NCBI RefSeq assembly: GCF_039543565.1
Contig: NZ_BAABJZ010000015.1
Coordinates: 1-64,000 of the forward strand
Reading direction: 5' to 3'
Source of the DNA: Ferrimonas pelagia
GTDB lineage: Bacteria > Pseudomonadota > Gammaproteobacteria > Enterobacterales > Shewanellaceae
DNA length: 64,000 nt
Shown: one piece after another, positions 25,702 through 35,501 of the stretch
How positions within the stretch are numbered: position 1 is the stretch's first letter
Layout of the letters: each line of letters opens with the position of its first letter
Notes under the pieces: model-generated
Seen by the model: the letters and a program-made list of their open reading frames with translations, nothing else
Told to the model about the DNA's origin: nothing
Database searches by the model: none
Made by a program: the position numbers and the translations under genes

Positions 25702-28391
25702 GCATTCGGTTGACGCTCAATGGCCAAGAGGTTGAGGCAAACGAGGGCGAGAGCTTGCTGCAGCTGGCCCAGCGCCACGGCGAGTCCATCCCCAATTTGT
25801 GCTATCAGCCGGGCCAACCGGCGCAGGGCAACTGTCGCGCCTGCGTCGTGGAGGTGGCCGGAGAGCGCACACTGGCGCCCAGCTGCTGTCGCACAGCACA
25901 GCCGAATATGACGGTCGATACCCGCAGCGCGCGGGTGCTGGCGGCCCAGCAAGGGGTATTGAAACTGATGCTCGATGAGGCCCCGGCGGCGGCACAGGCG
26001 GGATCGGAGCTGGTGCGGTGGGCCAAGCAGATGGATGTGACCATTCCGCAAGCCCCAGTTCGCTACAACGAGGATCTCAGCCACCCGGCGCTGAGCTTGA
26101 ACTGGGATGCCTGCATCCACTGTAACCGCTGTGTCAGCGCGTGCCGTGATGTGCAGGTCAACGATGTATTGGGCATGGCCAAGCGCGGCGCGCAGAGCAA
26201 GATCGTGTTTGATCTGGACGATGCCATCGGTGACAGCAGTTGTGTGGCGTGCGGGGAGTGCGTGCAGGCCTGTCCGACCGGAGCATTGGCGCCGATCGCC
26301 GCCTCGGCTCGGCAAGAGGCCGATCGCTCGGTGGATTCTCTGTGTCCTTTCTGCGGGGTGGGGTGTGGCGTCACCTACAAGGTGAAGGATGAGCAGATCA
26401 TCGCTGTCGAGGGGCGCAATGGGCCGGCCAATCAAGGGCGTTTGTGCGTCAAGGGGCGGTTTGGCTTTGATTACGTTCACCATCCGCAGCGGTTGAGCAC
26501 GCCGTTGATCCGGCGAGAGGGGGCGCCGAAGGATCCCAGCCTGAGCGGCGATCTGGCGGCGCAGTTTCGCCCGGCCAGCTGGGAGGAGGCGCTGGCGCTG
26601 GCCGTATCGGGCTTTACCCGTATCAAGCAGGAGAGCGGGCCCAAAGCCCTGGCGGGATTGGGCTGTGCCAAGGGCAGCAACGAGGAGGCGTATCTGTTTC
26701 AAAAACTGGTGCGCACCGGCTTTGGCAGCAACAACGTCGATCACTGTACCCGCTTGTGCCACGCCAGCTCGGTGGCGGCACTGATGGAGGCGGTCGGCTC
26801 GGCGGCGGTGTCCAATCCGGTGGCGGATGTGGCCGAGACGGACGTGATCCTGCTGATGGGCGCGAACCCAGGTGCCAACCACCCTGTGGCGGCGAGCTGG
26901 ATGAAGAACGCCATCAAGCGGGGCACTCGACTGATCGTGCTCGATCCTCAGGCCATCGATCTCACTCGACACGCGGCACATCATCTGCAGTTTGTGCCCG
27001 GTGCCGACATCGCACTGCTCAATGCCATGATCCACACCCTGTTTGATGAAGATCTGGTGGATTGGGACTTTGTCCATCGGCGCACCGAGGGGGTTGAGGC
27101 CATTCGCGCCAACGTGGCACCGTTCAGCCCGGAGGCGATGGCGCCGCTGTGTGGCGTTGAAGCGGCGCAGATCCGAGCTGTGACCCGGCTGTATGCCAAA
27201 GCCGGCCGGGCGATGATGTTTTGGGCCATGGGCGTCACCCAACACGCTCACGGCACCGACAATGTGCGCTGCTTGATCAGCCTGTGCATGCTGACCGGGC
27301 AGATCGGCCGACCCGGCACCGGGCTGCACCCGCTACGGGGTCAGAACAACGTACAGGGCGCGTCCGATGCGGGCCTCATTCCCATGTGCTATCCCGACTA
27401 CCAGAAGGTGAGCGAGTCTGCGGCGCAGGCCAAGTTTGAAGCGGCCTGGGGCATGGCGCTGGACGCCGAGCCGGGTTTGACCACAGTGGAGATGATGCAG
27501 GCGGCCAGTGACGGCGCGCTGAAGGGGTTGATGATCATGGGGGAGAATCCGGCGATGTCGGATCCGGATCTGAACCACACCCGCGCGGCGTTGACCCAAC
27601 TAGAGCATCTGGTGGTTCAGGATATCTTCCTGACCGAAACGGCGGCGCTGGCAGACGTTATTCTGCCCGCGTCGGCGTTTGCCGAGAAAGACGGCAGTTT
27701 CACCAACACCGATCGTTTGGTGCAGTTGGGCCGCCAGGTATTGGCCCCACCGGGTGAGGCGCGGCAGGACTGGCAACTGTTGCAGATCCTGGCTCAGGGG
27801 CTCGGCCTGGATTGGGATTATCAAGGTCCAGCGGAGATCTACACCGAGATGCAACCGCTGATGCCGAGCTTAAGTGGCATTCCTTACGCGCGTCTGGCGG
27901 AGGCGCGCGCGGTCACCTATCCGGCGGCGGATCCTCACACGCCGGATCAGCCGGTGCTGTTTACCGAGCGGTTTAACACGCCCAGTGGCAAGGCCCGCCT
28001 GGTCCCGGCGCCGCTGCCGGTGTCATTGGAACCCTGTGATGACGATTATCCCTTTACCCTGATCACCGGCCGTCAGTTGGCCCATTGGCATACCGGCACC
28101 ATGACGCGGCGCTCGCGAGTACTCGATGCGATTGAGCCCGAGCCAGTGGTGGGGATCCACCGGGAAGATCTGGATCGACTGGGACTGGAGGTGGATCAGC
28201 GGATCACCCTGGTGTCGCGACGGGGCCAGCTGCAGGCCCGGTTGCGTCTGTCGAACCGATTGCGATCTGGGGATCTGTTTATGCCTTTTAGCTTCCATGA
28301 AGCGGCGGCAAATTTATTAACCCGGGACGATTTGGATCCCAGTGCGAAAATCGCCGCGCTGAAAACCTGTGCAGTAAAAATTCGCCTTTAA
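25698..28391 (+). CDS. NAD-linked formate dehydrogenase, catalytic (FdsA-like) subunit
   Basis: 897 residues, cytoplasmic. Order: plant-type [2Fe-2S] domain (C35, C46, C49, C63), NuoG-like [4Fe-4S] pairs (C139/C142/C145/C149 and C182/C185/C188/C192), a further [4Fe-4S] (C216, C219, C223, C250), then the molybdopterin core. The active site reads NVDHCTRLCHASS; C354 is the Mo ligand in place of selenocysteine, followed by H355. This supports formate oxidation to CO2. The longer upstream frame is ignored because ATG 25698 follows AAGGAGG and overlaps the preceding stop. No fdsD or fdsC/fdhD gene follows, so maturation factors must be elsewhere. Confidence 0.92.
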   Translation: MSIRLTLNGQEVEANEGESLLQLAQRHGESIPNLCYQPGQPAQGNCRACVVEVAGERTLAPSCCRTAQPNMTVDTRSARVLAAQQGVLKLMLDEAPAAAQAGSELVRWAKQMDVTIPQAPVRYNEDLSHPALSLNWDACIHCNRCVSACRDVQVNDVLGMAKRGAQSKIVFDLDDAIGDSSCVACGECVQACPTGALAPIAASARQEADRSVDSLCPFCGVGCGVTYKVKDEQIIAVEGRNGPANQGRLCVKGRFGFDYVHHPQRLSTPLIRREGAPKDPSLSGDLAAQFRPASWEEALALAVSGFTRIKQESGPKALAGLGCAKGSNEEAYLFQKLVRTGFGSNNVDHCTRLCHASSVAALMEAVGSAAVSNPVADVAETDVILLMGANPGANHPVAASWMKNAIKRGTRLIVLDPQAIDLTRHAAHHLQFVPGADIALLNAMIHTLFDEDLVDWDFVHRRTEGVEAIRANVAPFSPEAMAPLCGVEAAQIRAVTRLYAKAGRAMMFWAMGVTQHAHGTDNVRCLISLCMLTGQIGRPGTGLHPLRGQNNVQGASDAGLIPMCYPDYQKVSESAAQAKFEAAWGMALDAEPGLTTVEMMQAASDGALKGLMIMGENPAMSDPDLNHTRAALTQLEHLVVQDIFLTETAALADVILPASAFAEKDGSFTNTDRLVQLGRQVLAPPGEARQDWQLLQILAQGLGLDWDYQGPAEIYTEMQPLMPSLSGIPYARLAEARAVTYPAADPHTPDQPVLFTERFNTPSGKARLVPAPLPVSLEPCDDDYPFTLITGRQLAHWHTGTMTRRSRVLDAIEPEPVVGIHREDLDRLGLEVDQRITLVSRRGQLQARLRLSNRLRSGDLFMPFSFHEAAANLLTRDDLDPSAKIAALKTCAVKIRL

Positions 28392-28416
28392 TCGGGCTTA
28401 GCTTTGCCAGAAACAA

Positions 28417-28442
28417 GGGAGATCTGAGGATCTCCCTTTTTG
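28417..28442 (+). terminator. Terminator after the formate dehydrogenase operon
   Basis: 8-bp perfect stem (GGGAGATC with GATCTCCC), four-base loop, followed by TTTTTTG. Confidence 0.88.
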
Positions 28443-28822
28443 TTCTTGTGGCATTTCGCAAGGATGCAGGGGGCTGTCGCCAAGAGAGAAAGCGCTTTCA
28501 GCTTGTTGTCTTAGTTATTTTTTTTGTTCTGCCGTAGAATTTAGAGATCAAGTAAAACAACGAGTTAAGAGGTTGTATTAAAGTGTTTTCACAAGGTAGT
28601 CCGAACGGACGATGTTGCTATTGGGGCCCCTCTCTAGGTTAGCCAACAGAGCCAAAACCACTATCACAAGTGAAACAACTCCACCTGCTTACATGGAAGT
28701 ACACTGCAGTGCATTCGCATCAATCATTTGATCATTCAGCGACGATCAATATTGAGGAAAAGTGTCATTAACAGGGTAAGCCGTAATTACAAAAACTCTA
28801 TCCAGGGAAAATGAGGTTAACT
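28443..28822. other. Leader region of the first TonB-dependent receptor gene
   Basis: 380 bp without a gene, AT-richer than its flanks. A 10-bp perfect palindrome CACTGCAGTG lies at 28702-28711 and could be an operator. No riboswitch was recognised. Confidence 0.45.
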
Positions 28823-31216
28823 ATGACACCAAATGTGGATCGACAGCGTAAAACGCTCAGCCGTTTCTCTCCACTGGCACTGGCCATTACATCAGCATTG
28901 GTGTTGGGGGGCGCACCCGCCATGGCCGCCGACGCCGACGGTGAAGGGGCGAGTACCGGGGGTATTGAGCGCATCACCGTAACCTCTCAGCGTCGGGAAA
29001 AGCCGCTGCAAGAAACCCCGGTGGCGGTATCGGCCTTTGATGACAGTGCGATTGAGGCATTGGGCATCGAAGATCTGACCGATGCCAGTGCCTATGCGCC
29101 TAACGTGGTGCTCAAGCGTACCTTTGGCAGTTCCTTTAACGTGGCGATGAACATCCGCGGTAACTCGACCTCGGAGCCGTCGCTGGCGGTCGATCCCAAG
29201 GTGGGGATGTACCTGGATGGCGTCTACCTGGCCCGCAGTGCCGGTGCGGTGATGGACATTGTTGATCTGGAGCGGATGGAGATCATGCGGGGTCCGCAGG
29301 GCACCTTGTGGGGAAGAAACACTACAGGTGGCGCGGTATCGATGACCTCGCAAAAGCCACTGGGCGAATTTGCTTTCAAGCAACAGCTGACCTTCGGTAA
29401 TTTTGGTCGCTTTAAATCTATCACCTCGGTGGACACGCCAATGTTGGGCGATCTCTCCGCCAAGTTTACCTACATGAAGAAACAGTGGGATGGCTGGGCC
29501 GAGAACACCTACGAATTTGCGCAGGAGAAGGAGTTGGGCGCGGAAGACATCGATGCTTTCCGGGTTGCGCTGCGCTACGACGCCACCGATAACATCGTTA
29601 TTGATTATGCCTACGATCTCAGCGATGGCTGGGGCGTAGCCTCGCCGATGCAGGCGGAGAACGTGGATCCTCAAGTGGCCGCGGCACCGTTTGGCATGTT
29701 TATGCGGGTCAGCGATTTGATGGTGGGGAATATGAACCCCTACGATTTTGGCAACCCTTTCTATCAGATGGCGCAGACAACCGCAGGCGGTGCCGGGCGT
29801 CCCGAAAAGATCGCACTGGACAGTGAGGGTCGTGAAGACATAAAGATCCAAGGCCACAGCCTGAACATCGCCTGGGATCTCAGCCCTGCGGTGACCCTGC
29901 GCTCCATCTCCTCCTATAGAAGCTACGATTCGGATCGCAGCGGCGGCACCGACACCGATGGCGGCGCCTATTTCGGCATGATGGGTAACCCTATCCCGGC
30001 GTTTGTGTCTGTAGGGGCTAAGGAGCAGGATCAGTGGTCACAAGAGTTCCAACTGGTGGGCGCTGCGATGGAAGGCAAGCTGAATTACGTTGCCGGTTTG
30101 TACTACTTCAGTGAGGAGGGTTCGGAGAACAATCCTTGGGGGATCACGGTACCTACTGGCGCAGTACCCGCATCGGCTCAGCTGGGTGGCATGTTTGGGG
30201 TGCCTGCCGGCACACCTATCCCTACGCTCCTACTGGTGGATACCTGGGGCAACTTCTATAACATTCAGAGTGATGCGGCGGCGGCTTACGCCCAGGTGAA
30301 CTACCAGCTGACCGATCAGTGGGGTTTAACGGCCGGTATACGTTACAGCTACGATGAAAAAGAGCTGACTCTGACGGCGAACGACCCGCTGCTGCAAGCG
30401 GATATGTCGAGTAAGGAGGATTGGAGTGAGGTCACCACCACCTTCATTGTCGACTATATGCCCACAGACGATCTGAACTTCTACGCTAAGTATGCGGAAG
30501 GTTATGCGGCGGGGATCTTTAATCCAGGCACCAAGGATCTCGGGGCTTTCTTTAGCGGCATGCAGACTGGTGATTTCAGTGGTGTCTTTGCTGGCACTTT
30601 TTCACCGGCGGATCCTGAGCGGACCGACAGCTATGAGCTGGGTATGAAGTCGATGTGGGCGGATGATCGTCTGCAGCTGAACGTGGCGGTGTTCTATAAC
30701 GACAACTCGAACCTTCAGGTGACCGAATTTCGCGATAACGTCCGCTTGATGCTCAACTCCGGCAGTTCCACCTCCCGTGGTGTCGAGCTGGAGATGGTGG
30801 CCAATCCGTTTGCGAATCTGTTCATTAACGGCAGTTACGGTTATTACAAAACGGAAAATGACTCCAGTGAGTTTGACTTCGAACCCAATGATTCGGCGTC
30901 ACTCGGTGTCTCCTACGAGTGGGAACTGGGCAAGCTGGGTTATCTGAACGCGCGGGTTGATTACACCTACTTAAGCGATCAGTACTTCAACTTCGACTTG
31001 GCCAATCCACTGATGGAGGAAGCATACGGCTTGGTCAACGCCCGTGTTCAACTGTCTGAGGTTAAGGCGCTTAACGGGAACCTGAAGTTTGCCGCCTGGG
31101 GACGTAACCTGACCGACGAGGAATACCGAGTCTACGGCGCCCAATTTGCGGTATACCAAGGTTACAACTGGGGCGATCCCCGCACCTATGGCATCGATGT
31201 AACCTACGAGTTTTAA
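28823..31216 (+). CDS. TonB-dependent outer-membrane receptor (paralog 1)
   Basis: 797 residues: signal peptide ending AMA-AD near residue 37, TonB-box region (ITVTSQRREKPLQETPVAVSAF), a plug domain with MEIMRGPQGTLWGRNTTGGAV, and a C-terminal 22-strand barrel ending YEF. Imports an unknown ligand across the outer membrane using TonB energy. ATG 28823 was chosen over 28811 because GAGG stands six bases before it; four residues differ. It closely resembles the next gene along its whole length, so the two arose by duplication. Its terminator is at 31234. Confidence 0.93.
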   Translation: MTPNVDRQRKTLSRFSPLALAITSALVLGGAPAMAADADGEGASTGGIERITVTSQRREKPLQETPVAVSAFDDSAIEALGIEDLTDASAYAPNVVLKRTFGSSFNVAMNIRGNSTSEPSLAVDPKVGMYLDGVYLARSAGAVMDIVDLERMEIMRGPQGTLWGRNTTGGAVSMTSQKPLGEFAFKQQLTFGNFGRFKSITSVDTPMLGDLSAKFTYMKKQWDGWAENTYEFAQEKELGAEDIDAFRVALRYDATDNIVIDYAYDLSDGWGVASPMQAENVDPQVAAAPFGMFMRVSDLMVGNMNPYDFGNPFYQMAQTTAGGAGRPEKIALDSEGREDIKIQGHSLNIAWDLSPAVTLRSISSYRSYDSDRSGGTDTDGGAYFGMMGNPIPAFVSVGAKEQDQWSQEFQLVGAAMEGKLNYVAGLYYFSEEGSENNPWGITVPTGAVPASAQLGGMFGVPAGTPIPTLLLVDTWGNFYNIQSDAAAAYAQVNYQLTDQWGLTAGIRYSYDEKELTLTANDPLLQADMSSKEDWSEVTTTFIVDYMPTDDLNFYAKYAEGYAAGIFNPGTKDLGAFFSGMQTGDFSGVFAGTFSPADPERTDSYELGMKSMWADDRLQLNVAVFYNDNSNLQVTEFRDNVRLMLNSGSSTSRGVELEMVANPFANLFINGSYGYYKTENDSSEFDFEPNDSASLGVSYEWELGKLGYLNARVDYTYLSDQYFNFDLANPLMEEAYGLVNARVQLSEVKALNGNLKFAAWGRNLTDEEYRVYGAQFAVYQGYNWGDPRTYGIDVTYEF

Positions 31217-31233
31217 GCCTTGCGGTTGTACTG

Positions 31234-31261
31234 AAAAGGGCGCCGAGAGGCGCCCTTTTTT
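31234..31261 (+). terminator. Terminator after TonB receptor 1
   Basis: Perfect 7-bp GC stem (GGGCGCC with GGCGCCC) extended by AAAA/TTTT pairing, loop GAGA, ending in six T. Confidence 0.92.
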
Positions 31262-31727
31262 CCAATAAAAAAGAGGCACGGCTTTTCTCTAATTGGTTGA
31301 GTTCAAATGAAGGCGCAGCGAGGCTATTTGGCGCTATCACCTCAGCAAGTGGAATTTAATTTCAGACATTGGCCAGTTGCTGGAGGTTTCGTTTATATAT
31401 TGGTGCAATTTGATGGGGAGTGACTATTTGTGTCAGTCGGATGGCCGCGTAAGACGGTTTTCTGGTAGATAAATCGGGGGTTAGACTTTGGTCGATTTTG
31501 ATTTTTATTAGATTGCTATATAGGAAAGACCTGTTTAAAAACAATGCATTAAAAATTTACGTGTTATTTGATTTTGGCTTAGTCCAAATGAGTGATGTTG
31601 CCAGAGGCCGGCCTATTTAAATTAGCGTTAAGTCACGAACATAATCCAAATAGTGACGGGCGTTCAGGTTGTGGCCCATTCGGTTTCAGCCTGATGTCTA
31701 TAACGATAACAGGAAGAGAGGCCGAAC
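31262..31727. other. 466 bp AT-rich leader of TonB receptor 2
   Basis: No credible coding frame. A spaced GTCAC/GTGAC repeat lies at 31632-31657. The length and separate terminator show that receptor 2 has its own promoter and is regulated independently of receptor 1. Nothing else was recognised. Confidence 0.5.
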
Positions 31728-34109
31728 ATGTCAGTAAAGGATTTACAGCAAACTAAAATGATCCCGCGGTTAACGACATTGGCGGTGGCTGTGGTCTCCG
31801 TTTTATCCACCTCCGCCATCCAAGCAGCGGATGCTGAAGAGAAAAATAGCGGTATCGAGCGCATCAATGTCACCTCCCAGCGCACGGCCAAACCCCTGCA
31901 GGAAACACCGGTGGCGGTCTCTGCATTCGATGAGAGCATGATCCAGGATCTGGGTATCGAGAATGTCGCTGACGCCGGCGCTTATGCCCCTAACGTGGTG
32001 ATGAAGCCGACCTTGGGCAGTGCCTTTAACATTGCGATGAACATTCGTGGTAACTCGACCGCAGAACCTTCTCTGGCGGTGGATCCTAAAGTCGGTGTCT
32101 ATCTGGATGGCGTTTACATTGCGCGTAATGCCGGGGCCGTCTTCGATATTGTTGATCTGGAACGTATCGAGATCATGCGGGGCCCACAGGGCACCTTGTG
32201 GGGTAAGAACACCACGGGCGGTGCGGTGACCATGGAAACCAAAAAGCCGCTGGGTGAGTTTGCGTTTAAGCAGCAGTTTACTGTCGGCAGCTTTGGTGAG
32301 AAGAAGTCCATCACTTCTATCGACACCCCGATGCTGGGCGATCTCTCTGCCCGCTTTACCTATATGTATAAAGATCGTGAAGGTTGGGCCACCAACCACT
32401 TCCCCGGTTCGACTGGCAAAGATCTGGGCAGCGAACGCGCCGATGCCTTCCGCGCGGCCCTGCGTTATGACGGTTTCGACAGTGTCGGGATCGATTACTC
32501 GTTTGATTACACCGACGGTGAAGCCGTCGCGCCAGCGCTGCAGATCGCGACCGTGGAGCCATCCATCGTGAACCCGGCAACCCCGTTGTTTGTCGGTGGC
32601 CTGCAAGGGCGCATGTACTTGGGTAACCCGTTTGCCCAGATGGCGGATCTCGCCGAGCCGAACAAGCGGGTGGAAGATTTTAATTTGGCTAACCAGGGCC
32701 GCGAATTTGTCGACATCTATGGTCACAACTTGACCATGACCTGGGACGTCAATGACGCCATTCAGTTGAAGTCCATCACTGGCTACCGAGCCTACAAAGC
32801 GGACGTCAGCGAAGGTCTGAATACCGATGGCGGGGCGTATTATTCCAGTCCGGTCTTGGGTTTTGAGGGACAAGTGCCGACCCTGGGGGATCCGGAATTA
32901 TTGCCCATCTTTAAGACCGTCAACCAAAAGGAGCAGGATCAGATCTCTCAAGAGTTCCAGATTGTCGGTGCCGCGTTTGAAAGCAAGCTGAACTATGTCG
33001 CGGGTCTCTATTATTTCAAGGAAGAGGGCCAAGAAAACAACCCATGGGAGATGATGCTCAACCTCGATGCGCAGACGTTGGATTACATTCTGGGTTTGGG
33101 CGGGGTTGAACCTGGCAGTTTTCCGACGGGAGCAAACTTCCTGGCACAAGATTGGGGGGTTTTCTACAAGACCACCAGCGAAGCGCAAGCCGCTTATGCG
33201 CAGTTAAACTACCAGGCCACCGATAAGTTGGGGCTGACGGCGGGGATCCGCTACTCCAAAGACACTAAAGAGCTGATTTTGGTTTCTGAGTGGGATCCTC
33301 AGTTGGATGAAGATATGAGCGCCGAGCGTGACTGGTCGAAAGTGACCACCACCTTCATCGTTGATTATCAGTTTAATAATGATCTCGGTGTCTACGCTAA
33401 GTACGCGCAGGGTTATGCTGCGGGGATCTTCAATCCCGGAACGGTCAGCCGCTTTGGCGCACTGTTGGGAGGCCCGGCGGATCATGCTCCGGCGTTGGTG
33501 GCGGCGGATCCAGAGGATACCGATTCTTACGAACTGGGTCTGAAGTCAATGTGGTTTGATGACCGCTTGCAATTTAACGTTGCTGCGTTCTACAACGACA
33601 ATACCAACCTGCAGGTGACGGATTTTGTTAATGGCATTCGTGTCGCGACCAACTCAGGTGAATCCGAGACTAAGGGTGTGGAAGTGGAATTTGTCGCCAA
33701 CCCGGTGGCCAGTATGTTTATCAATGGTTCATACGGTTACCTGAAAACCGAAAATGACACGGCGGTGACACCAGAAGACTCAGAAGGAACCGGTGCCCTT
33801 GGCGTTTCCTATGAGTGGCAACTGGGTAATTTCGGCTATCTCAATGCCCGTCTGGATGCGCTGTATCAGGGTGAGCAGGGCTTCTCTGCTGCGGATCCAC
33901 TGCTTAAGTCGGATTCCTACACGCTGCTCAATGGTCGAGTGTCTCTGTATGACGTGAAAGCGCTTAACGGGATGCTTAAGTTCTCCGCGTGGGGACGTAA
34001 CCTGACCGACGAAGAATACATCGTACACGGTGCCAACTTTAGTACATACCGTGGCTACACCTGGGGCGACCCACGCAGCTTTGGTCTGGACGTGACTTAC
34101 GAGTTCTAA
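31728..34109 (+). CDS. TonB-dependent outer-membrane receptor (paralog 2)
   Basis: 793 residues with signal peptide (to AIQA, about residue 33), TonB-box segment INVTSQRTAKPLQETPVAVSAF, plug motif IEIMRGPQGTLWGKNTTGGAV and barrel ending TYEF. Most blocks match receptor 1 almost residue for residue, while the extracellular loops differ (for example around residues 220-310 and 410-470), so ligand preference may have diverged. GAGAGG lies before the ATG. Ligand unknown. Confidence 0.93.
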   Translation: MSVKDLQQTKMIPRLTTLAVAVVSVLSTSAIQAADAEEKNSGIERINVTSQRTAKPLQETPVAVSAFDESMIQDLGIENVADAGAYAPNVVMKPTLGSAFNIAMNIRGNSTAEPSLAVDPKVGVYLDGVYIARNAGAVFDIVDLERIEIMRGPQGTLWGKNTTGGAVTMETKKPLGEFAFKQQFTVGSFGEKKSITSIDTPMLGDLSARFTYMYKDREGWATNHFPGSTGKDLGSERADAFRAALRYDGFDSVGIDYSFDYTDGEAVAPALQIATVEPSIVNPATPLFVGGLQGRMYLGNPFAQMADLAEPNKRVEDFNLANQGREFVDIYGHNLTMTWDVNDAIQLKSITGYRAYKADVSEGLNTDGGAYYSSPVLGFEGQVPTLGDPELLPIFKTVNQKEQDQISQEFQIVGAAFESKLNYVAGLYYFKEEGQENNPWEMMLNLDAQTLDYILGLGGVEPGSFPTGANFLAQDWGVFYKTTSEAQAAYAQLNYQATDKLGLTAGIRYSKDTKELILVSEWDPQLDEDMSAERDWSKVTTTFIVDYQFNNDLGVYAKYAQGYAAGIFNPGTVSRFGALLGGPADHAPALVAADPEDTDSYELGLKSMWFDDRLQFNVAAFYNDNTNLQVTDFVNGIRVATNSGESETKGVEVEFVANPVASMFINGSYGYLKTENDTAVTPEDSEGTGALGVSYEWQLGNFGYLNARLDALYQGEQGFSAADPLLKSDSYTLLNGRVSLYDVKALNGMLKFSAWGRNLTDEEYIVHGANFSTYRGYTWGDPRSFGLDVTYEF

Positions 34110-34136
34110 GTCAGTGAGATTAAATTAAGGCAAAGA

Positions 34137-34167
34137 AAGCGGCGAACTCGATGAGTTCGCGGCTTTT
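34137..34167 (+). terminator. Terminator after TonB receptor 2
   Basis: 8-bp stem GCGAACTC/GAGTTCGC around a GAT loop with further imperfect pairing (AAAGCG / GGCTTTT), followed by TTTTATC. Confidence 0.7.
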
Positions 34168-34236
34168 ATCTTGTTCTGCCCGGTCGGATCAGTACACTTC
34201 GCGGTGATCCTAACTGACAAGACAGATAAAAACACC

Positions 34237-35181
34237 ATGAGAGCCCTTACCACTGTTTCCGCGGGTCTGGCCCTGAGCCTAGCCGCTGCCCTTCCTGCCG
34301 CCGCCTTTAGTTTTGATGCCCACGTCATTGGTGCTGAGCACAGTTTCCGCATGCTGCCAGCCCAGTTGCAGAAAACCTACGAAGCCGAAGCCCAGGCGCT
34401 ACTGGCTCTAATCGACGACGAAGAGATGCTGCAGTATCTCAACCGTTACGACGCGTCGGCGTTTGCCCGTATCAGCATCCTGCCTGATCTATTGCGCCGC
34501 ACTGAGTTGCCGGACACCTTTGCCCTGTTTGGCCAGACGATGCCCGACAGCATTGCCGCCTTGCCGGAAAAGGCGGGCAGCATGGGCCACTATATCAACA
34601 TTGGCTATGTGCCGGGTGAGTCCGCCAACGACAGCAGCATCCGGGTACCGAACGTCACCACGGTATTGCCGGCGTTTAAAGCGGCTTTGCCTGAGGTGGA
34701 AGGGGTTCAGCGCGCGATCGTCAACGCCTACATTACCCATCTGGTGTTTGATGCGACCCAGCCGATGCACGCCATTGCCTGGATCAACGAAGATTACCCG
34801 GCTGGCGATCTGGGCGGCAACGCGACTTGCTTCCAGCCTGACCCTATCCAAGGCGGCTGTGCCCGCAACCTGCACTCCCTGTTTGATTCGCTGGCGGGCT
34901 GGACCGTGTCCTACCGCTTGGGCATGAGCATGGATGACGCGATCGCCGAGATCGCGGCCAGCGAAACCCCGGCAGATCAGAGCCGCAGCTACCTGCCGAT
35001 CGCGCAGTTGTCGCAAGAGTCCAGCCAATACGCCGAAGGGATCTATGGCCCGGTATTGAACGGCCCGATCGAGAGCAAAGCGGAGCGTGAGGCCTACCAG
35101 CAGCAGTGGCAGCCGATCATGAAGGGACGCCTGAACCTGGCGGCGCACCGCCTGGCGGATCTCCACGTTCAGCGTCTGTGA
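34237..35181 (+). CDS. Secreted S1/P1-type nuclease-like protein
   Basis: 314 residues. After a signal peptide ending LPAAA the mature protein begins F-S-F-D-A-H, lining up with residues 1-6 of S1/P1 nucleases, where W1 and H6 bind zinc; here position 1 is Phe. Other zinc ligands appear kept: GHYIN, HLVFDATQPMH, then DLGGN and NLHSLFDS. The family contains trinuclear-zinc single-strand nucleases/3'-nucleotidases, and some phospholipase C-like relatives. ATG 34237 gives a proper signal peptide; the upstream TTG extension does not. Monocistronic between two terminators. Confidence 0.82.
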   Translation: MRALTTVSAGLALSLAAALPAAAFSFDAHVIGAEHSFRMLPAQLQKTYEAEAQALLALIDDEEMLQYLNRYDASAFARISILPDLLRRTELPDTFALFGQTMPDSIAALPEKAGSMGHYINIGYVPGESANDSSIRVPNVTTVLPAFKAALPEVEGVQRAIVNAYITHLVFDATQPMHAIAWINEDYPAGDLGGNATCFQPDPIQGGCARNLHSLFDSLAGWTVSYRLGMSMDDAIAEIAASETPADQSRSYLPIAQLSQESSQYAEGIYGPVLNGPIESKAEREAYQQQWQPIMKGRLNLAAHRLADLHVQRL

Positions 35182-35201
35182 GCCGATAGTCTCCACCCAT
35201 T

Positions 35202-35228
35202 AAGCCCTCGCCCGAAGCGAGGGCTTTT
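35202..35228 (+). terminator. Terminator after the S1/P1-like nuclease gene
   Basis: Perfect 10-bp stem (AAGCCCTCGC with GCGAGGGCTT), five-base loop, then a short T-run. Confidence 0.85.
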
Positions 35229-35501
35229 GCCAACGGTGCCCTAAATAAGACTAACTTCATCAGATATTTCGCCATTCAGCGGAATGAACAAAGCCTTAAT
35301 GCGGCGTTAGCTCATCAGGCTTATTCATCTCAATGTATGTCGTTCTGATCCCTCAGAGAGTGATTTGTCGGGTCTGCTCGGCCTTTGCAGAGGCGATGAG
35401 GATTGGTCTAGGGGTAGTTTCGTGTTGGCGATCGCCAGAATGTCTGCAGGCCTGATGCTAACGGGACAGGCAATGCCTGCCCCGCTCAACGCGCTGTGCG
35501 C
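35229..35501. other. Intergenic region between convergent genes
   Basis: 273 bp without a credible gene. A GGGACAGGC/GCCTGCCCC stem near 35462-35482 lacks a T-run and may end the minus-strand transcript. Nothing else seen. Confidence 0.4.

Noticed and set aside
25641..27329. 562-residue open frame antisense to the formate dehydrogenase alpha gene
   Set aside because: It mirrors a GC-rich real gene, is Arg/His/Gln-rich and has no domain; a shadow frame.
35229..35501. tRNA-like stretch (GTTAGCTCATCAGGC) near 35305
   Set aside because: No cloverleaf, no T-arm GTTCGA sequence and no acceptor stem could be found around it.
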